Of a stretch of 64,000 bases of DNA, positions 7,008-15,748 are shown piece by piece. Made by a program: the position numbers and the translations under genes. Positions within the stretch are counted from its first letter, which is position 1; every line of letters starts with the position of its first letter. Source of the DNA: an uncultured Lachnospiraceae bacterium (GTDB lineage: Bacteria; Bacillota; Clostridia; Lachnospirales; Lachnospiraceae); NCBI GenBank assembly GCA_947625775.1, contig CANQPM010000015.1, positions 31,038-95,037 on the forward strand, given 5' to 3'. The notes below the pieces were generated by a model. The model was not told the DNA's origin, made no database searches, and saw nothing but the letters and a program-made list of their open reading frames with translations.

Positions 7008-9203
7008 ATGGGTAAGGTAGTCAGCTTAAATGCCGTTGAAAAGGACGAAATTGATTATAGCAGCCTTTATCAGCCCGAGCGGCAGATATACGTTATAAAA
7101 AAGGACGGCAGCAAGGAAAAGTTTAATGTGCAGAAGGTGATTGTCGCCGTCGGCAAGTCGGCATACCGCGCGCTTACCAAGTTTACGGAGGAGGACAAGC
7201 GCCATATATGCGAGCACGTTATCAGCAAGGTAAACGAGATGGACGCGGACGAAATCCCTATCCCGATAATGCACAATATAGTTGAGAGCGCGCTCGAGGA
7301 GGTAAAGCCAGTCGTAGCCAAGAGCTATCGCGATTACAGAAATTATAAGCAGGACTTTGTACGCATGATGGACGATGTGTATAAAAAGAGCCAGTCAATC
7401 ATGTACGTCGGCGACAAGGAGAACGCAAACACCGACTCAGCCCTTGTTTCCACAAAGCGCAGCCTTATTTTCAACCAGTTTAACAAGGAGCTTTACCAGA
7501 AGTTTTTTATGACCACGGAGGAAATTCAGGCGTGCAGGGACGGCTACATCTATGTGCATGATATGTCCGCAAGGCGCGATACCATGAATTGCTGCCTTTT
7601 TGACGTGCAGAGCGTTCTTTCGGGCGGTTTTGAGATGGGAAATATCTGGTACAACGAGCCGAAGTCGCTTGACGTGGCTTTTGACGTTATCGGCGATATA
7701 GTGCTCAGCGCGGCAAGCCAGCAGTATGGCGGTTTTACAGTGCCAGAGGTTGACAAAATCCTTGCGCCTTATGCTGAAAAAACGTACAAGTCTTCATACG
7801 AAAAATATATAAATCTCGGCGTTTCACCCGAAAGGGCGGAGACGGAGGCGCTTTCAGACGTGGAGCGCGAGTTTGAGCAGGGCTTCCAGGGATGGGAGTA
7901 CAAATTCAATACAGTGGCGAGCAGCCGTGGCGATTATCCATTTATCACAGTCACGGCGGGCATAGGCACGGAGCGTTTTGCCAAGCTTGCGACAATACAG
8001 ATGCTTAATGTAAGGCGAAAAGGGCAGGGCAAAAAGGATTGCAAAAAACCCGTGCTTTTCCCCAAGATTGTCTTTTTATATGATGAAAACCTGCACGGTA
8101 AGGGAAAGCCGTTAGAGGAAGTGTTTGAGGCGGGCGTGAGGTGCTCCGCAAAGACTATGTACCCCGACTGGCTGAGTCTTACTGGTAAGGGCTATATCGC
8201 CAGCATGTACAAGCAGTACGGCAAAGTAATCTCACCTATGGGCTGCAGGGCGTTTTTGTCGCCATGGTATGAAAGAGGGGGAATGCACCCAGCTGACGAC
8301 AAGGACACGCCGATATTTGTAGGGCGTTTCAATATAGGCGCTGTTTCACTTCATCTGCCTATGATTTTGGCAAAGGCGCGTCAGGAGAGCAAAGATTTTT
8401 ACGAGGTGCTTGACTATTACCTTAACCTGATAAGGCAGCTCCATATCAGGACATACGCTTATCTCGGCAATATGCGCGCGTCAACCAACCCGCTTGCGTA
8501 CTGCGAGGGCGGTTTTTTGGGCGGGCATTTAAAGCTGTCGGACAAGATTAAGCCGCTGTTAAAGTCGGCTACGGCATCATTTGGCATAACGGCGCTCAAC
8601 GAGCTGCAGATGCTCTACAACGGCAAATCACTTGTCGAGGACGGCGCTTTCGCGCTTGAAGTTTTGGAGTATATAAACAAAGAAGTAAACCGCTTTAAGG
8701 AGGAGGACGGCAATCTCTACGCGATATACGGCACGCCTGCGGAAAATCTCTGCGGCCTGCAGGTCAAGCAGTTCAGGGCAAAGTACGGCATTGTAGAGGG
8801 GGTTTCCGACAGGGAGTATGTGAGCAACAGCTTTCATTGCCATGTCACGGAGGACATCACGCCGATACAGAAGCAGGATTTGGAGTACAGATTCTGGGAG
8901 CTTTCAAACGGCGGCAAGATACAGTACGTAAAATATCCGATTGATTACAATATTTCCGCAATCAAGACGCTTGTAAGGCGTGCCATGGAAATGGGCTTTT
9001 ATGAGGGCGTAAATCTTTCGCTTGCGTATTGCGACGATTGCGGTCATCAGGAGCTTGAAATGGATGTTTGCCCTAAGTGCGGCAGCAGGAATCTGACAAA
9101 GATTGACAGAATGAACGGATATCTGTCGTACTCGCGCGTACACGGCGATACAAGGCTGAACGAGGCAAAGATGGCGGAGATTGCAGAACGGAAAAGCATG
9201 TAG
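7008..9203 (+). CDS. nrdD: Anaerobic ribonucleoside-triphosphate reductase (class III)
   Basis: The 731-residue glycyl-radical enzyme makes dNTPs from NTPs without oxygen, using formate as reductant. An N-terminal ATP-cone (about residues 25-110, starting YVIKKDGSKEKFNVQKV) provides allosteric dATP control. The core contains MNCCLFDV and the conserved NPLAYCEGGF segment. The C-terminal zinc ribbon uses C675, C678, C688 and C691, and the radical glycine is G704 in RMNGYLS. The start follows GGAGGAGTAAAAT. nrdG, its activase, follows after two hairpins. The promoter and NrdR-like box indicate nucleotide-responsive repression. Confidence 0.97.
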   Translation: MGKVVSLNAVEKDEIDYSSLYQPERQIYVIKKDGSKEKFNVQKVIVAVGKSAYRALTKFTEEDKRHICEHVISKVNEMDADEIPIPIMHNIVESALEEVKPVVAKSYRDYRNYKQDFVRMMDDVYKKSQSIMYVGDKENANTDSALVSTKRSLIFNQFNKELYQKFFMTTEEIQACRDGYIYVHDMSARRDTMNCCLFDVQSVLSGGFEMGNIWYNEPKSLDVAFDVIGDIVLSAASQQYGGFTVPEVDKILAPYAEKTYKSSYEKYINLGVSPERAETEALSDVEREFEQGFQGWEYKFNTVASSRGDYPFITVTAGIGTERFAKLATIQMLNVRRKGQGKKDCKKPVLFPKIVFLYDENLHGKGKPLEEVFEAGVRCSAKTMYPDWLSLTGKGYIASMYKQYGKVISPMGCRAFLSPWYERGGMHPADDKDTPIFVGRFNIGAVSLHLPMILAKARQESKDFYEVLDYYLNLIRQLHIRTYAYLGNMRASTNPLAYCEGGFLGGHLKLSDKIKPLLKSATASFGITALNELQMLYNGKSLVEDGAFALEVLEYINKEVNRFKEEDGNLYAIYGTPAENLCGLQVKQFRAKYGIVEGVSDREYVSNSFHCHVTEDITPIQKQDLEYRFWELSNGGKIQYVKYPIDYNISAIKTLVRRAMEMGFYEGVNLSLAYCDDCGHQELEMDVCPKCGSRNLTKIDRMNGYLSYSRVHGDTRLNEAKMAEIAERKSM

Positions 9204-9212
9204 AAGACATTA

Positions 9213-9253
9213 AGAAACACTAAGGCAACAAAAGACGCTGCCTAAGTGTTTCT
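9213..9253 (+). repeat. Long imperfect hairpin between nrdD and nrdG
   Basis: A 15-nt arm (9213-9227) pairs with 9239-9253 with one mismatch. The loop is 11 nt. It lies 10 bp after nrdD, directly before a second hairpin, and may protect the nrdD mRNA 3' end or tune read-through to nrdG. Confidence 0.6.
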
Positions 9254-9263
9254 AAATGCTTGG

Positions 9264-9286
9264 AAAAACGCAGAGGCAGCGTTTTT
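9264..9286 (+). terminator. Intrinsic terminator between nrdD and nrdG
   Basis: AAAAACGC (9264-9271) and GCGTTTTT (9279-9286) form a perfect 8-bp stem with a 7-nt loop and a terminal T tract. It lies 37 bp before nrdG, so nrdG expression may depend on read-through. Confidence 0.65.
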
Positions 9287-9323
9287 CACACTTATATTAT
9301 ATAATAAAAGGAATGAGTTTTAT

Positions 9324-9932
9324 ATGAGATACCATAACATAACTAAAGATGATATGCTTAACGGCGACGGGCTTCGCGTGGTTTTGTGGGTGGCGGGCTG
9401 CTCGCATTGCTGCAAGGGCTGCCAGAATCCTATGACTTGGGATCCTGACGGCGGGCTTGAATTTGATGCCGCGGCAAAGGCTGAGATTTTCGAGCAGCTT
9501 GATAAGCCGTATATTGAGGGCATAACATTTTCAGGAGGAGATCCCCTGCACAGCGCCAACCGTGACGGCGTTAAAACGCTGATGAAGGAAATCAAGGAAA
9601 AATATCCCAATAAAACCATATGGCTTTACACGGGCGACAATTGGGAGAGGATAATGCGTTACCCGCTTTTGCAATATGTTGACATACTTGTTGACGGCGA
9701 ATTTGTACAGGACAAAAAGGACAACAACCTTTTATGGAAGGGCAGTAGCAACCAGAGAGTAATAGACGTTCAGGCGACGCTTGCACAGGAGGATATATCA
9801 GCGCCTGTATTGCATTGCGGAGACTATGATGATATTCCAATGGGACGTGAGACGGCGGGGACAAATAAAAATATAGTCTGCTTTAACAATGCAGGTATTA
9901 AGAAGAATGCATGTGAGGCGGGAGTGTACTAA
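9324..9932 (+). CDS. nrdG: Anaerobic ribonucleotide reductase activating protein
   Basis: I start at the ATG at 9324 (MRYHNITKDDMLNGDG), which matches the usual NrdG N-terminus. The upstream in-frame extension runs through the terminator hairpin. The 202-residue radical-SAM enzyme carries the 4Fe-4S motif as C26, C30 and C33 (GCSHCCKGCQNP) and the TFSGGDPL glycine motif for SAM binding. It generates the glycyl radical on NrdD under anaerobic conditions. The C-terminal tail beyond about residue 150 is somewhat longer than in short NrdG proteins. Confidence 0.93.
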   Translation: MRYHNITKDDMLNGDGLRVVLWVAGCSHCCKGCQNPMTWDPDGGLEFDAAAKAEIFEQLDKPYIEGITFSGGDPLHSANRDGVKTLMKEIKEKYPNKTIWLYTGDNWERIMRYPLLQYVDILVDGEFVQDKKDNNLLWKGSSNQRVIDVQATLAQEDISAPVLHCGDYDDIPMGRETAGTNKNIVCFNNAGIKKNACEAGVY

Positions 9933-9938
9933 ATAAAA

Positions 9939-9972
9939 AAGCCACAGCTGAGAGAAATGCAGCTGTGGCTTA
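9939..9972. terminator. Bidirectional terminator after nrdG
   Basis: AAGCCACAGCTG and CAGCTGTGGCTT form a perfect 12-bp stem with a short loop. A-rich sequence on the left serves the minus-strand gene from the right and the T-containing right side serves nrdG, fitting the convergent arrangement. Confidence 0.75.
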
Positions 9973-10089
9973 TGTTTTGGTCATAATCTTATTTTCGCTA
10001 TTGAAAATAAAATTTATTTTTTAGGTTTAACAGCAGATTTTATCAAGACAATAGAAAACCTACAGGACATGTTTTCTGCTGTTTATGCA

Positions 10090-11115
10090 TTAGTAGTTGA
10101 AATTGAAAATATTATTGTCTTTATATACCAATGCATATGCCGTAGAGGGACAATTAGTTTCAAAAGTGATGGTTTCGTTTGATGTATCAAGGTCATCAAA
10201 AATATTTACAATACCGTCTCCAATACCGAGAAGTCTAAATGTTCTCCCAGCTAGGCGATATTCTGGCGGAATTGATAATATATACTGCATTGGCCTGTCC
10301 GTGTATTTCACTTTTTCACCAGCCTTCAAAACCACTACCGTTATAGGCTTGGCAAATTTATAATCGCCAATAAATGCAGCATATGCTTCATAGCAGGCCA
10401 TTCCAGGATATCTTATCTGTGCAGACACATTAAGCGAATAGTCAAGGTTTGCAGGTGAAAGCTTTATTATGGAAGTAGCAACATTTCCATTGCCACTATC
10501 CTCATCTGAATTCCAAGGAGCAGAGGTATCATTTGCTGAATATACATTGCAGATGGTTGGATTGACGCTTTCCTGAAATTCCCGCGCTGTCCTTGAATTA
10601 TCCATAATATAAGCTGCTCCCATAGAGTTAGACTGTGCAAATGCCTTAATGCTGTCATAGCTGGTATATGGGATAGTGCCGATCATGCGTGTTTCTTCTC
10701 CGTCATAGGTGATGCGGAAAATCGGCATATACGAAATTCCATCGAAAACATTGGTATTTTCAATAAACGTTTTTGAACTTAAAAATACATATTTAAGAGT
10801 GTCTATATCGTAAAAATTGTACTGGCCTAATGAGGTGATGGTGCTGTCAACCATTAAATAGTGGCAGTCTGTTGAGTTCCACGGACGCTTGTAAAGACGC
10901 CAGTAATCACAGTCAGGCAGCGCGCCGCTTCCCATAATCTTTATTATATCATTTGCAATATGCACTTTGATATCCGTGCCCTGCAGATAATGCCAGCCAT
11001 TGCCCATGCTGATCCATTCTTCACCCTCCGCGTTTGCAGTGCTGACAGGCATAATAGAAACAGCAATAACAAGCGCAAATAACAGAGCCATTAGCCTTTT
11101 GGTTTTAATTTTCAT
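10090..11115 (-). CDS. Secreted protein of unknown function
   Basis: The 341-residue protein starts with a classical Sec signal peptide: a KIKTKR basic end, a hydrophobic core (LMALLFALVIAVSIMPV) and a likely cleavage after STANA near residue 29. The mature part includes a YNFYDIDTLKYVFLSSKTF stretch that resembles a single BspA/leucine-rich-type turn, but no full repeat array is visible. The C-terminal half is beta-like with no recognisable catalytic motif. Its start follows a GGAGAAA site. It stands alone and is convergent with nrdG. Function unknown. Confidence 0.7.
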   Translation of the reverse strand: MKIKTKRLMALLFALVIAVSIMPVSTANAEGEEWISMGNGWHYLQGTDIKVHIANDIIKIMGSGALPDCDYWRLYKRPWNSTDCHYLMVDSTITSLGQYNFYDIDTLKYVFLSSKTFIENTNVFDGISYMPIFRITYDGEETRMIGTIPYTSYDSIKAFAQSNSMGAAYIMDNSRTAREFQESVNPTICNVYSANDTSAPWNSDEDSGNGNVATSIIKLSPANLDYSLNVSAQIRYPGMACYEAYAAFIGDYKFAKPITVVVLKAGEKVKYTDRPMQYILSIPPEYRLAGRTFRLLGIGDGIVNIFDDLDTSNETITFETNCPSTAYALVYKDNNIFNFNY

Positions 11116-11363
11116 TTATTTTTCTCCTTCCGTTGATAGATTGATAATTTAAGTATATCTGTAATATGCGAAAAAGTCAATAAACTAACAGACTTAGCTG
11201 CGATTTTTTGGTCAGAAAATTATGGAAAAATGTTCGGGTGCAGTATTAAAACAGGCATACAAGCATAATAACTTGCTGTTATGCTTATCAGCAGCAAAAT
11301 AAGGAAAAAAATAATTGAAATGACATATATATTTATGAAATAATTAAGAAAAATGCCATCATA

Positions 11364-11393
11364 TTGACATCTGCCACAATAAAAAGCTATAAT
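11364..11393 (+). promoter_or_regulatory. tcdA promoter
   Basis: TTGACA (11364-11369), an 18-bp spacer and TATAAT (11388-11393), 40 bp upstream of the tcdA start. The preceding 240 bp (11120-11360) is AT-rich with no gene that I can support. Confidence 0.7.
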
Positions 11394-11433
11394 AAACCAA
11401 GCATCTGAAAATTTTACAAATGGAGCAGTAAAT

Positions 11434-12192
11434 ATGCAGAACCAGTTTTCAAGGACAGAGCTGCTTTTGGGAAAAGCAGCAATGGAAAAACTGTCAAGGT
11501 CGCACGTCGCAGTATTCGGAATAGGCGGAGTGGGCGGCTATGTGTGCGAAGCGCTTGCAAGGAGCGGAGTGGGCGCGTTTGACCTGATTGACAGCGATAA
11601 GGTTGATATCACAAACTTAAATAGGCAGATAATCGCGACGCATAAGACAATCGGCAGATACAAGGCTGACGTTATGCGTGAACGGATATTGGAAATCAAT
11701 CCCGAAGCCGCGGTGACGGCGCATCGATGCTTTTTCCTGCCAGAGACAGCGCAGCAGTTTAATTTTTACCAATATGATTATATAGTAGACGCGGTTGACA
11801 CAGTTACGGCAAAGATAAGCTTAGTTATGGCAGCTCAGGAAAAGCAGGTGCCGATTATCAGCAGCATGGGCGCTGGAAACAAGCTTGACGCAAGCCGTTT
11901 CAAGGTCGCCGACATATATCAGACAAATGTATGCCCGCTTGCAAAGGTAATGCGCCATGAACTAAAAAAACGCGGGGTAAAGTCCCTGAAGGTAGTATAT
12001 TCCGATGAAATGCCCACAATCCCCAACACGAACATACTGGAAAATCCCGAAAACGGGAACGTATGCCAGCCCGATACGCAGGACACAAACACAAGACGCA
12101 GGTCTGTCCCAGGCAGCGCGGCATTCGTTCCGTCAGTGGCAGGACTGATTATCGCGGGCGAGGTAGTCAGAGATTTGGTTCAAGCAATATAA
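11434..12192 (+). CDS. tcdA: tRNA threonylcarbamoyladenosine dehydratase
   Basis: The 252-residue ThiF/MoeB-superfamily protein carries the nucleotide-binding FGIGGVGGYV (G29-x-G31-G32-x-G34-G35) and the DxD-N-R-Q segment (LIDSDKVDITNLNRQ). TcdA uses ATP to cyclise t6A37 of ANN-decoding tRNAs to ct6A. Length and the SSMGAGNK and PGSAAFVPS signatures fit TcdA/CsdL better than MoeB or ThiF. No zinc-binding CxxC pairs are seen, which also fits. It has its own promoter. Confidence 0.9.
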   Translation: MQNQFSRTELLLGKAAMEKLSRSHVAVFGIGGVGGYVCEALARSGVGAFDLIDSDKVDITNLNRQIIATHKTIGRYKADVMRERILEINPEAAVTAHRCFFLPETAQQFNFYQYDYIVDAVDTVTAKISLVMAAQEKQVPIISSMGAGNKLDASRFKVADIYQTNVCPLAKVMRHELKKRGVKSLKVVYSDEMPTIPNTNILENPENGNVCQPDTQDTNTRRRSVPGSAAFVPSVAGLIIAGEVVRDLVQAI

Positions 12193-12268
12193 AATCTTTT
12201 GACTTACGTAGTCAGTACACCCAAGTAGAAAAAAAGCATTGCATTTGTACATTAATATAATAAAAATA

Positions 12269-12370
12269 ATATTTGTATAAAAGTAATGTTTGTATAAAAG
12301 TAATGTTTGTATAAAAGCTATGTTTGTATAAAAGTAATGTTTGAGTAAAAGTTCTATTTGATTAAAACCA
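12269..12370. repeat. Six 17-bp tandem repeats (iteron-like)
   Basis: The unit ATGTTTGTATAAAAGTA recurs head to tail from 12269 to 12370. Three copies match it exactly or differ at the last two bases, and the outer copies are more divergent. Phase is a constant 17 bp. The array sits between tcdA and the PARG-like gene, ending about 95 bp before its start. It may be a regulator-binding array or a slippage product. The rest of 12193-12464 holds nothing I can identify. Confidence 0.85.
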
Positions 12371-12464
12371 AAATAACACAGTTTGGCGCTGATTGTCGCG
12401 CGTCTGACACATATCTGCATACAAGCGGCGTAAAAGCGTACATCAGCGGGAAAAGAGGAAAAGT

Positions 12465-13331
12465 ATGTTTTACGAAAATAATAGGGAACAGTTAATTGAA
12501 ATATTTAATCACACAGTCAGTCTCTGCCAAAATGACGATAAGCTAAAAGCGTCGATAAAGGCATCAATAAACGGACAAAAAATAATTCTGGAAAATGAAA
12601 AAATAGACACCGCACAGGAAAGCAGAATTTACGGAAACGATTCAAAAATAATAGTTTCAAAAAGCCGCAGCTTTGAGGCGGCTCAAAAATATAACGGCAA
12701 AAAAGTATGCGTACTCAATTTCGCATCCGCGACAAATCCAGGCGGCGGAGTTGAAAAAGGTGCAAGCGCACAGGAAGAATGTCTATGCCGCTGCAGCACG
12801 CTTTACCCTTGCATAAGCGAAGAAAAAACAAGAAACAATTTTCACAACACACATAAAAGCATGCTGCGAAGCGGTACGATGAGCGCCTTATACAATGATG
12901 ACTGCATTTACACGCCTGATGTGATTGTATTCAAATCAGACACGCAGCATCCTGAGCTTCTGCCACAGGATAAATGGTTTACGGCAGACATTATCACCTG
13001 TGCGGCGCCAAATCTAAGAATGCGTCCGAGCAATTACGCAAACCCAGATTCAGGATATGAAGCAATACGCATAAATGACGAAGAATTAAAAGCGCTGCAC
13101 ACAAAGCGCGCAAACCGCATTTTAGATATTGCAAAGGTAAACAGGGCGGAGATAGTAATTCTCGGCGCTTTTGGCTGCGGTGCTTTCCAAAATCCTCCGA
13201 ATGTCGTAGCGGCAGGGATGTACGAGGCAGTAAAGCAGCACATGCGCGACTTTGAAGCCATTGAGTTTGCCGTCTACTGTCCGCCCAAGGACAGCACAAA
13301 CTATGATACATTTTACAGGCAGCTAAGATAA
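12465..13331 (+). CDS. Bacterial-type poly(ADP-ribose) glycohydrolase (TIGR02452/DUF2263)
   Basis: The 288-residue protein is a macrodomain-fold ADP-ribose hydrolase of the bacterial PARG type. The catalytic loop is FASATNPGGGVEKGASAQEE, with N91, G93-G95 and Q103-E104-E105. E105 is the expected catalytic glutamate. The later GAFGCGAFQNPP is the typical second glycine-rich loop of this family. These enzymes remove ADP-ribose from proteins or nucleic acids. No ADP-ribosyltransferase lies next to it. The start follows AAGAGGAAAAGT. Confidence 0.85.
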   Translation: MFYENNREQLIEIFNHTVSLCQNDDKLKASIKASINGQKIILENEKIDTAQESRIYGNDSKIIVSKSRSFEAAQKYNGKKVCVLNFASATNPGGGVEKGASAQEECLCRCSTLYPCISEEKTRNNFHNTHKSMLRSGTMSALYNDDCIYTPDVIVFKSDTQHPELLPQDKWFTADIITCAAPNLRMRPSNYANPDSGYEAIRINDEELKALHTKRANRILDIAKVNRAEIVILGAFGCGAFQNPPNVVAAGMYEAVKQHMRDFEAIEFAVYCPPKDSTNYDTFYRQLR

Positions 13332-13428
13332 AACGTGAAATTTGCTTGCACAATATAGGCAGATTTTCAACGGACTATCAAAATGATAATGAATAATGAA
13401 AATATTATGAAAATATAAAAATTTCACC

Positions 13429-13457
13429 TTGCAATAATTCCCAAACAGGTATATAAT
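13429..13457 (+). promoter_or_regulatory. Candidate promoter of tRNA-Gly
   Basis: TTGCAA (13429-13434), 17-bp spacer, TATAAT (13452-13457), about 110 bp upstream of the tRNA. The stretch between holds nothing else I can identify. Confidence 0.5.
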
Positions 13458-13569
13458 AATTACCAGCTTGACATCAGTTCTGGGAGGAATGCGCTGTATG
13501 CGTATCGTCAGTGTCTAGGTTCAAACAAATAGATTATCCCGTAGCACACGTGACGGCTGATGCCATACT

Positions 13570-13640
13570 GCAGGATTAGTACATCGGTAGTATGCCAGCT
13601 TCCCAAGCTGGAGAGGCGGGTTCGACTCCCGTATCCTGCT
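13570..13640 (+). tRNA. tRNA-Gly (anticodon CCC)
   Basis: A complete cloverleaf can be drawn: acceptor GCAGGAT/ATCCTGC, D-stem GTAC/GTAT, anticodon stem CCAGC/GCTGG with loop TTCCCAA (anticodon CCC), variable AGAG, T-arm GCGGG-TTCGACT-CCCGT and discriminator T. CCA is not encoded. It reads GGG codons. Confidence 0.95.
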
Positions 13641-13680
13641 TTTGTAATATAATCATTAAATATTTTTCAACATTTTCCGC

Positions 13681-13717
13681 AAAAAGGTGTGAATAAAACA
13701 GCGCCTTTTTATTTTTT
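13681..13717 (+). terminator. Terminator after tRNA-Gly
   Basis: AAAAAGGTG (13681-13689) pairs with CGCCTTTTT (13702-13710, one G-U pair), followed by a further T-rich run. Confidence 0.75.
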
Positions 13718-13729
13718 ACTGAAAAAATA

Positions 13730-13758
13730 TGGACTTTTCCGCTTTAATGTGCTAAAAT
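13730..13758 (+). promoter_or_regulatory. Candidate promoter of the aldolase gene
   Basis: TGGACT (13730-13735), 17-bp spacer and TAAAAT (13753-13758). It predicts a leader of about 115 nt containing a GCCGC/GCGGC hairpin (13801-13820) and the palindrome at 13834-13857. Confidence 0.45.
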
Positions 13759-13833
13759 ACAGACTATGTGCAGCGCAGGGACACTTTATTATTATTTACT
13801 GCCGCCAGCCGTAAAGCGGCGGAATGGAGACTG

Positions 13834-13857
13834 GTGTGAAAAATAAATTTTTCACAC
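13834..13857. repeat. Perfect palindrome in the aldolase leader
   Basis: Two 11-nt arms (GTGTGAAAAAT and its complement) flank a 2-bp centre, 25 bp before the aldolase start. It looks more like an operator than an intrinsic terminator because no T tract follows outside the stem. Confidence 0.55.
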
Positions 13858-13882
13858 TGTGCATTAAGAATGGGGGATTAAA

Positions 13883-14857
13883 ATGAAAGAATTACTAAAC
13901 CTTATGGAATACCGCCCCAGCGTCAAGGTAATCGACGCCACGCTCAGGGACGGGGGACTTGTAAACGATTTTTATTTCACGGACGAATTTGTAAAGGCGC
14001 TTTACGAGACAAACATTAAAGCGGGCGTAGACTATATGGAGTTTGGCTACAAGGCATCAACCGAGATGTTTGACGAAAATAAATTCGGCAAATGGAAATT
14101 CAGCAAAGACGACGACATCAGAGCCATAGTGGGCGATAACAATACAAACCTCAAAATATCAGTCATGGCTGACGTAGGCCGCTGCGATTACAAAAACGAC
14201 ATAATCAACAAGGCGGACAGCCCCATAGACGTAGTGCGCGTGGCTACATATTTAAACACTATCCCTGCGGCGGTAGATATGATAGAGGATGCCGCAAAAA
14301 AGGGCTACGAGGTATGCTGCAACATCATGGCAATCTCAAACGGGCAGGAGAGCGATTTGAGAGCCGCCCTTGACATACTCGGCAAAACTCCCGTTGACGT
14401 GTTTTATATAGTTGACAGCTACGGCTCGCTTTACCCTGAGCAGATAGAGCGTCTTGCGGGCATTTATTCAGAGTTCGCCGCAAAATACGGCAAAAAGCTC
14501 GGCATACATGCGCACAACAACCAGCAGCTCGCCTTTGCCAATACAATAGAGGCAGTAGGTGACGGTGTTGACTGGCTTGACGCGACATACTCGTCAATGG
14601 GCCGCGGCGCGGGCAATTGTGCGATGGAGCTTCTGCTTGGTTTCCTCAAAAATCCTAAGTACAAGCCCTTCTACGCTATCCAATTCGTAGAGCAGTATAT
14701 GAACAAGCTCAAAGCAGAGGGAGTAGTATGGGGCTATGACCTGCAGTACATGATGACAGGTCAGCTCAACCAGCACCCGAGGACCGCGATTCAGTTCACC
14801 AAAGAAAAGCGTACGGACTATTCAGAGTTTTACAAGGAGGTCGTAGCGCAGGATTGA
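13883..14857 (+). CDS. HMG-CoA lyase-like aldolase of the DRE-TIM family
   Basis: The 324-residue protein has the DRE-TIM metallolyase signature near its N-terminus (VIDATLRDGG, R22-D23). Metal-binding HAHNN lies near residue 210, and the phosphate/glycine loop YSSMGRGAGN is near 234-243. It resembles 4-hydroxy-2-oxovalerate-aldolase-like proteins that sometimes sit in sugar or cell-surface clusters. No partner dehydrogenase is adjacent, so the substrate is unknown. Start follows GGGGGATTAAA. Its stop overlaps the next gene's TTG start. Confidence 0.8.
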   Translation: MKELLNLMEYRPSVKVIDATLRDGGLVNDFYFTDEFVKALYETNIKAGVDYMEFGYKASTEMFDENKFGKWKFSKDDDIRAIVGDNNTNLKISVMADVGRCDYKNDIINKADSPIDVVRVATYLNTIPAAVDMIEDAAKKGYEVCCNIMAISNGQESDLRAALDILGKTPVDVFYIVDSYGSLYPEQIERLAGIYSEFAAKYGKKLGIHAHNNQQLAFANTIEAVGDGVDWLDATYSSMGRGAGNCAMELLLGFLKNPKYKPFYAIQFVEQYMNKLKAEGVVWGYDLQYMMTGQLNQHPRTAIQFTKEKRTDYSEFYKEVVAQD

Positions 14858-15186
14858 GCCAAAAATTGGAGTCCAAATCAACATTTGACTTAATATATGA
14901 TGTTGTAAAGCAGATCCCATACGGTCAGGTGGCTACTTACGGCCAGATAGCCGCGATAGCGGGCAACAGGCGCTGGGCGAGAGTAGTAGGCTACGCGCTC
15001 CACGCCAATCCCGATCCTGACAATATCCCGTGCTACCGCGTGGTAAACAGGGAGGGCAGGGTTTCAGACGCGTTTGCCTTTGGCGGCGGCAACCGCCAGA
15101 TAGAATTGCTTGAGGCGGAAGGCGTCGAGCTTAAAGACGGATATGTAAATATGGAAAAATACCAGTGGGAGCGTCCGATATACTAA
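14854..15186 (+). CDS. MGMT-family (O6-alkylguanine transferase-like) protein
   Basis: A 110-residue DNA-binding domain of the Ogt/ATL family: PYGQVATYGQIA, helix-turn-helix, then the active-site segment NIPCYRVVNREG. The acceptor cysteine (C60) is kept, unlike the Trp of true alkyltransferase-like proteins, but the usual PCHRV His is replaced by Tyr. The long N-terminal domain of Ada/Ogt is missing. The TTG start overlaps the upstream stop, implying translational coupling. A second TTG at 14866 is possible. It either repairs alkylated guanine weakly or flags lesions for excision repair. Confidence 0.8.
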   Translation: MSQKLESKSTFDLIYDVVKQIPYGQVATYGQIAAIAGNRRWARVVGYALHANPDPDNIPCYRVVNREGRVSDAFAFGGGNRQIELLEAEGVELKDGYVNMEKYQWERPIY

Positions 15187-15337
15187 AATCCATTCAGACG
15201 ACGTATCGCTACGTGATAAAGCTAAAGCGTATTATCCGAAACACAGCGGGATTATGTTCTAACGCTATTTGTAAAACCAGTAAACGGGCTCATCAGTTAG
15301 AAATTGCAGCCTATGGAAATAAAGGACAGTTAAATAT

Positions 15338-15748
15338 ATGATTTTTATAACAGGCGGCGCCCATCAGGGCAAGCTGGACTATGCAAAAAAAAATTATAAG
15401 CTTTCAGACAGCGACATATCAGACTGTGCGGACATAGACACAGATAAACTTGACACAGATAAGCTGTATGAAAAAAGGTGCATAACAAACCTGCAGCTTA
15501 TAGCCAGAGACAGCAAAAGCCAGATGCCCGAGGCGCTTGAGGATTTTGTGTCCGCGCTCATATCGCGGGAACAAACCACAGGCATTGAGTATATCCTGAT
15601 TATGGACAACGTAGGCAGCGGCATAGTCCCAATCAAAAAAGAGGACAGGGATTACCGCGAGGCGGCAGGGCGCTTGGGCTGCCTAATCGCCGAAAGCTCC
15701 CGCACAGTAATACGCGTCATCTGCGGAATAGGACAGCAAATTAAATGA
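15338..15748 (+). CDS. CobU-like adenosylcobinamide kinase/guanylyltransferase, short
   Basis: The 136-residue protein begins MIFITGGAHQGKLDYA, resembling the CobU P-loop (GG-x-x-x-GK) but with K-L in place of the usual K-S. Its C-terminal half (DNVGSGIVPIKKEDRDYREAAGRLGCLIAE) follows the CobU EVGxGIVP pattern. It is about 45 residues shorter than CobU. The middle contains a small DTDKL duplication. CobU attaches GMP to cobinamide in cobalamin assembly. The overlap with a CobC-like phosphatase supports a corrinoid-salvage role, but activity is uncertain. Confidence 0.65.
   Translation: MIFITGGAHQGKLDYAKKNYKLSDSDISDCADIDTDKLDTDKLYEKRCITNLQLIARDSKSQMPEALEDFVSALISREQTTGIEYILIMDNVGSGIVPIKKEDRDYREAAGRLGCLIAESSRTVIRVICGIGQQIK

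Noticed and set aside
12269..12370. CRISPR-like array (regular repeats)
   Set aside because: Units are 17 bp, directly adjacent without spacers, AT-rich and degenerate at both ends; no cas genes nearby.
13801..13882. Riboswitch in the aldolase leader
   Set aside because: Only simple hairpins and a palindrome are present; no consensus core of a class I know.
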